NCBI GenBank assembly: GCA_015852425.1
Contig: JAAAIG010000528.1
Span: 1-24,590 of the forward strand
DNA length: 24,590 nucleotides
Reading direction: 5' to 3'
Source of the DNA: Gryganskiella cystojenkinii
Taxonomy: Eukaryota > Mortierellomycota > Mortierellomycetes > Mortierellales > Mortierellaceae
Shown here: in pieces, positions 19,962 through 24,590 of the stretch
How the letters are laid out: each line of letters opens with the position of its first letter
How positions within the stretch are numbered: the first letter of the stretch is position 1
Program-made: the position numbers and the translations under genes
Notes under the pieces: model-generated
What the model saw: only the letters and a program-made list of their open reading frames with translations
Told to the model about the DNA's origin: nothing
Database searches by the model: none

Positions 19962-21236
19962 AAAGTCAAGAATTTGTAAAAAACATCGACTTAAAAAAGT
20001 GTGACGTACACAGCACTTTGGGTTATTTTATTCAGAGTGTTTTAATCGAATAAATGCCAGTTTATTTTTACACTTCAACTCAGCCAGCCAATAGGAATTT
20101 GCCGGGAGACCGTGTGTTCTTTGTGCGACACAACTACAACTCAAACCCAAAGAGAAAGTTTCATGAGGGGGTGGGGGGGGGGGAAGGAAAAAACATTGTC
20201 AGTGCGTGCCGTTTTGTTGTCATCAATGTTGACGTTGCTTTTATTGTTTGTTCTTCAAATGGTTCATGGGAAAAGTGAAATCAATCGTTTATGCTCTCAC
20301 GTCGACACGAGCTTACAAAAGACTTGGTTCTGTTTGTTGTTGCTGCAGTTTTTGTTTTGTTGCTTACCTCGGTGCCTGGATTTAAAGGAGTGTTTGTCGG
20401 GGTAGGGGGTGGGAAAGTGGTTTACTTCCTGGGGTCCAATCCAATACACTACATGCCTGTGCATCCAGCTAAAAGAGCAGAGGGGAATGAGGCAATTTAC
20501 CTTTTGTGGAAAGGAAAAAGAAATATTTTTTTTCAACAAGCGCCCTGACCATGCCGGGGTATGAATCTCATCGATGGGGCCATCATGGCGTGCTACTGCC
20601 GTGCAGATTATTTGCTGGAGATGGGATCAAAAGATGGCCCAATTTTGTATTTGAAGGACTCTCCTCTTAAAAATAATACCCGATTGAATTGAATAGGCAG
20701 GGGGTTAAGAGAGAGCTCAATCATGCGCTGTGTGTGCGTTCGTCATTGGCAATTCTTTTTTTCTTTTTTAAAAATTTTCATTCTCCACTTTTTATTTTTT
20801 TTATTGTGACATTTCAAGTGCAGACAGCGTCTTTTTATCCACCCCCTTGGCCAACGGATTCGCTGGCTGAGCTGAGCGTGGGAGAGTGCGAGGATGAACA
20901 TGATTGACTCAATTTCACCGTTTTGAACGGCGTGTGTTCTATCCGTTTGTCCGTTTTGTTCGTCTCTGCACCCCTCATTTTTTCCTTTTCGCTTTTTTCT
21001 CTCGCTTTTTTTTTTTTCTTTGTTACACACAAACCAACCCCCACTTTGTGCTAGTTTCTGTCTCCCATTCATTTCGCCATTACGATTCTTTCTCACATCA
21101 TTGATCAACTCTCCATTCTTCATTTCATTTTCAGGCACATACAAACATTAGACTGTATTTCCTCTCCTATTTTGACTCTTTTCCTTACTTCGTCCTCGAC
21201 ACAATCCCTCCCCTTTTTTCCTCTTGTGTCGTTTGA
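19962..21236. other. Long intergenic region between the coiled-coil and bHLH genes
   Basis: No gene is supported in these 1275 bp. The first 90 bp are the 3' UTR of the coiled-coil gene. A G11 run is at 20173-20183 and a 7-bp-stem hairpin at 20192-20230. The minus strand between about 20520 and 20310 has three donor-like GTAA sites, but no consistent coding frame results. From about 20920 to 21236 the + strand is T/C-rich and is probably the leader of the bHLH gene. No tRNA was recognised. Confidence 0.5.
20049..20054 (+). terminator. Polyadenylation signal AATAAA of the coiled-coil gene
   Basis: A canonical AATAAA lies 88 nt after the stop codon at 19959-19961. TTTATT motifs nearby (about 20028 and 20061) would serve a minus-strand transcript, if one exists. 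Confidence 0.5.
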
Positions 21237-23964
21237 ATGCCAAGTTCCTTGGCCCCTCGTCCTACTCAGGCCTTGGCACCCATCCAACCTCAAAAATCTG
21301 ATCTCAACAACATGGCCGATCCTACCAACCTTCCCTCTAGGCATACTAGCCCCTATCCTCAGCATCAACAACAACCCCAGCAGCAGCAACAATATCATCA
21401 TGGTTACCAGCCTGTTCAACAGCAACAGTACCAACAGCATCAACAGCAACTCTACCCCTCAAATCAGCATAATACCTATAGCAACAAACACAGCCACCAA
21501 GATGTAAAGAACGAGCTCATGGATCATTCCCTTCCTCATCAACTCGACAATGCTCTTCGGATCCATAGCCAACAACAGCAGCATCATCAACAACAATATC
21601 ATCATCAGCAACAGCAGCAGCAGCAACAGCGGCACGACCCCCAGGCCTATCGTAGTGATCGTCGCCTCTTGGATGAGGAGGACGATCATGATCTTGAAGA
21701 TGACGATCTCGATGATGAGGGACACCATTCCAGGTTTGATAGCGTCTACAATACGGCCTATAACACTGCCTACAACAGTGCCTACAACTCATGTGATGAT
21801 GACGAGGAAGATGTCAACATGGACAGCGTTACTTTGAAGGAAGAGGACCACGATATGGCCGACGCACCTTCTTCATCCTCCTTCGTCTCCCATAATCATG
21901 GTCATCATCAAAGGGCAACTCTTCAACCTCACCATCATCAACACAGCCAACCGCAGCCTTCTCTTCTTCCCACGCCTTCATCTTCAGCCTCCTCTTCGAC
22001 GAGTGCAACCCCAATCACTTCCCCTTCCACCCCCTCCACTAAAAAGATCAGCAGTGCATCAACTACCGCTACCAATGTCGTCCCAATCAAGCCCCGACCA
22101 GCTCTCCGCCCCATCCTTCCCTCCCGTCCCACGAGTCCGCAGCCAATGATCCAGCCACGATCGTCTTCCGCTTCAGGAGAGGGCAAGGACGGTCAACAGC
22201 GAAACACCAGCTCGTCTACCTCGTCCTTGTTTGGGAACACAAACACAAACAACGCGAGTGCGGCCCATGCTAGTGGCAACTCAGCAGGCAAGACGCGTTC
22301 ATCTGCGTATAAGATCAATGGGTTGAACATCCTCAATCGTAATAGTCTTGACAGTCGAACCGCCCTGGAGATGATTCGTCGTCGTCGAGAGAACCATAAC
22401 CATGTGGAGCGTCGTCGTCGCGATACCCTCAATTCGACTATTCTTCAGATAGCCGAGATCTTGCCCAACTGTTCCTCGACCGCAAAGCTCAACAAGGGTA
22501 CAATCCTTCGTCTTGCACTGGATCATCTGCGGGTAAGCACTGCGTTTTGCTATTTTTGATTTTTTGTGTCGTTTATTAGCGAAATATGACTAGACCAGTC
22601 GTGCTCATGTACAGATGTATGTTTCTCTCTTTTTATGGGTCTCGCTTAATATTTCATAACAGTCCCTTCACAGCGAAAACCATTCCCTTCGTTCCGAGAA
22701 TGCAGCTCTTCGCTTCTTCTACCAAGGGGCACAAATGCGCCGCAACGGTCCTCCTTCTGGCCCTAACGGCCCACCTACGGGTCCCCCTACTGGTCCACCA
22801 TCGGCACCGGCTGCTGCCTCTGTTCCTCTCTCTCATCCCCCTCAGCATCTTATTCAAGCACAATTACCCTCAGCGGGACCATCACCTCATCCTTCGCGCG
22901 GCCCATCCTTCTCTTCGTCATCGTCTTCTTCGACTCCAAGTGGCATGAGCACTCCATCGTCCATGGTCCCCAGCCCCAGTCAGGGAATCGTCCCCGCCCT
23001 CGCCTCCCGTCCTGGCTCAAGGCCTGGTTCTGCTGCTAACAGTCCTCCTTCTCAGCACACTCCGTCTCCCTTTGGTAGTACCGGCAACCATGTCAATGAC
23101 AAGCGATCCATGTCTACCGGCAGTCACTTGCAGCCGATCTTGCCCAAGGGTCAATCCTCATCCTTGCGAGTCTCTCCTTCCTCGAGCCCTCGTCAACACT
23201 CTCATCAGCGCTTGCAGCCTCACGCGAGCCCGAGTGGTCTCAAGCCCTTTAGTGATGCTATCCGTCTCGGCCCCTCTCCATTGAACAGTCCTTGCACCTC
23301 GCCTTCGTTGGGTCCCTCGGTATCGATGCCTGCATCGACCCCGACCCCGAACGCGTTGAATGCCCTGGCGAGTGCTCTTCCCACTGTCCCTGCGAGTCAT
23401 CAACATTCGGCGGCAGTCGCCGCCGCCGCTGCAGCAGCCGCAAACCGAAACTCGAGTCATGCGCCCCGCACTGCTCGTCATCAAAAGAACAACAGTGGGG
23501 GAAGCAATAGCGGAGGATCTCCTTCAGTCTCAACTACTGCTAGTCCTGCAGGTGCCTTGAGTGCCACGCTACACCATCATCACCATCACCATCATCACCA
23601 TCATCATCCCCAAGCGCAACCTGGTCAACCTCAACAAATGCTCCATCCTCAGCAGCAGCAGCAACATGCCGCTCAACAACAACAGCAACTGCATCCGTTC
23701 CACCCACACCAAGGTCCAGGAACAAGACTTCCTTCCCTTGGATCGATTACGAACCCCTCGACTCCCTTGACTTCACCTCATCAAGGGCCTAATAACAATG
23801 GCAGTCGATCCCATGGTCTTCCTTTACCTCCTCCCTTAAGTCTCCCTGGACCAGCTGCAGAATCGTTCGGACAACAGCGTCAAGGACAACAGCAACATCA
23901 CGGTCGCGTTCATCCCCACGAGACTCTGCCACCAACTTTGCCACCGCTTGCCCCTCGACCATAG
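21237..23964 (+). CDS. Class B bHLH transcription factor with Gln- and His-rich tracts
   Basis: Exons are 21237-22532 and 22663-23964 with a 130-nt GT-AG intron in phase 0, giving 865 aa. The basic region at aa 381-398 reads RRRRENHNHVERRRRDTLN, with His387, Asn388, Glu391, Arg392, Arg394 and Arg395 at the expected base-contact positions. It is followed by a helix ending LPNCSS, a loop, and helix 2 (LNKGTILRLALDHLR), which the intron interrupts directly before SLHSENHSLRSENAALR. That last part extends like a short leucine zipper. The H-N-x-x-E-R-x-R-R pattern predicts a class B factor binding CACGTG-type E-boxes, as in MAX/MITF/Rtg3-like proteins; the target genes are unknown. Flanks are low complexity: Gln/His-rich N-terminus, an acidic patch (DEEDDHDLEDDDLDDE), a YNTA-type repeat, Pro/Ser-rich C-terminus and 12 His in a row. 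An alternative start is Met26 (MADPTN). Nuclear location is inferred. Confidence 0.9.
21747..21791 (+). repeat. 12-bp / 4-aa YNTA repeat in the bHLH protein
   Basis: Four consecutive units encode YNTA, YNTA, YNSA and YNS. Different codons are used in the units (TAC/TAT, ACG/ACT), so the pattern is kept at protein level. It lies between two acidic patches. Confidence 0.8.
23572..23607 (+). repeat. His12 tract in the bHLH protein
   Basis: Twelve consecutive His codons (mixed CAC and CAT) at protein residues 736-747 are followed by Pro/Gln-rich sequence. Similar tracts occur in eukaryotic nuclear regulators. Confidence 0.9.
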
Positions 23965-24590
23965 AAATGCTGTCAAAAACGCCAGACATCTTCATTTACA
24001 TATACCATCATTTTGTTTTTGCATTTTTTCTGTTTTCCTTTTGCATTCATACTCTGTTGCATTCAAAATAAATATATTTATTTATATTGAAGTAAGAGCC
24101 AACGAGCGTTTGCTAGCCTTATGAGGAGGAGTGTATATACAGTATTCAAAGTTAACAATCCAGAAACGCCAACGATCATAGTATCAAAAACCGACGTCGC
24201 TTGAACGACGCCACAAGCCAGTTAGTCACTCTACTCCTCTCCAAGAAGCTCTATTTTGATCGGTAAAACATTCCTCTCTCTCGCCCCCAGATCTTCCAAT
24301 TGCCTCTTTCTTGATCTTTTCGAACCCACTTCCTTCTCAGGATCCCTAGACCTTTCGACTGTCTTTTTTTAAGCGCATTGGTTCCTATACTGCATCTTTC
24401 TATCATGCTGCCTACGATCCTTCGGCCCCTCCCTCATTTCCATTATGCCTAGATATCGAGCAATGTAACTTCCTTAACGATCCCGCGCCTCTTCCCGACA
24501 TCCTCTTGTTTCTGTATCGCGGCTTGTCCCCAGCATTCCCTCAATTATTTTAGTTTTCTTTTGGCGCCCCACCCACCTCCTGTATGCCAC
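23965..24590. other. 3' flank of the bHLH gene and unassigned sequence
   Basis: After the 3' UTR (to about 24100) the + strand becomes T/C-rich, like the leaders of other genes here, and all frames have frequent stops. It may be the promoter or leader of a + strand gene that starts beyond the window. A 16-codon open frame starts at about 24404 (ATGCTGCCTACG) and would be an upstream ORF if so. The 5-bp inverted repeat CGTCG-CTTGAA-CGACG near 24193 is too short to interpret. Confidence 0.4.
24067..24082. terminator. Palindromic polyadenylation signal AATAAATATATTTATT
   Basis: The 16-mer is identical to its reverse complement, so it shows AATAAA on both strands. It lies 103 nt past the bHLH stop codon and is the best candidate for its 3'-end signal. 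Confidence 0.6.

Noticed and set aside
20088..20092. CCAAT box
   Set aside because: It lies more than 1.1 kb upstream of the bHLH start and only 127 bp past the previous stop; a five-base motif there is not evidence.
20310..20540. Minus-strand GTAA donor-like sites and an 80-codon open frame (20539-20297)
   Set aside because: I tried joining the possible exons. Each combination hit an early stop or gave no recognisable peptide, so a gene is not supported without transcripts.
24303..24335. tRNA B-box-like GGTTCGAAAAG on the minus strand
   Set aside because: It lacks the usual CC ending, and no A box or cloverleaf can be drawn around it.
1..24590. CRISPR arrays, transposons, terminal inverted repeats, prophage or plasmid features
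   Set aside because: None seen. The only sizeable direct repeat is the 278-bp tandem pair, which has no terminal inverted repeats or coding capacity for a transposase.

Overview
The window is nuclear DNA of a filamentous fungus, most likely an early-diverging Mucoromycota-type species (Mortierella-like). That placement is inferred from gene style and not proven. The evidence is short GT-AG introns (mostly 96-267 nt), pyrimidine-rich leaders before start codons, AATAAA signals after stops, Gln/Ser/His-rich low-complexity proteins, and clearly fungal/eukaryotic domains (FYVE, RING, MIT, tectonin propeller, bHLH). Nothing looks bacterial, viral or transposon-derived. One assembly gap of 143 N lies at 12243-12385.

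Six protein genes were assembled by checking splice sites and reading phase by hand. (1) 383-4849 (+), seven exons, 1220 aa: ankyrin repeats, an MIT-like segment, a FYVE finger, a C2HC finger and a ZNRF-like RING, probably an endosomal ubiquitin ligase. (2) 7753-5089 (-), two exons, 594 aa: membrane-anchored HSL-type alpha/beta hydrolase with a disordered tail. Its only intron carries a recent 278-bp tandem duplication that copies the exon end and donor site. (3) 8779 to at least 12242 (+): tectonin-type beta-propeller protein whose C-terminus is lost in the gap. (4) 13582-12850 (-), four tiny exons, 72 aa: PLDc_N two-helix membrane protein, invisible to a simple ORF scan. (5) 14415-19961 (+), four exons, 1732 aa: very long coiled-coil protein of no family I recognise. 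(6) 21237-23964 (+), two exons, 865 aa: class B bHLH transcription factor.

Genes 1/2 and 3/4 are convergent, and genes 2/3 and 4/5 are divergent from shared promoters of about 1 kb and 0.8 kb. Genes 5 and 6 are in tandem, 1.3 kb apart. Genes 1, 2 and 4 all point to membranes (endosomal sorting, lipid ester hydrolysis, a small membrane protein). Neighbours in a fungal genome need not share a pathway, so I do not claim a functional cluster.

I did not find a convincing new multi-gene system. The best leads are the duplicated splice donor in gene 2, the multi-domain ligase, the His-rich 11-residue repeat and CxxC motifs of gene 5, and the possible lipid anchor on gene 3.
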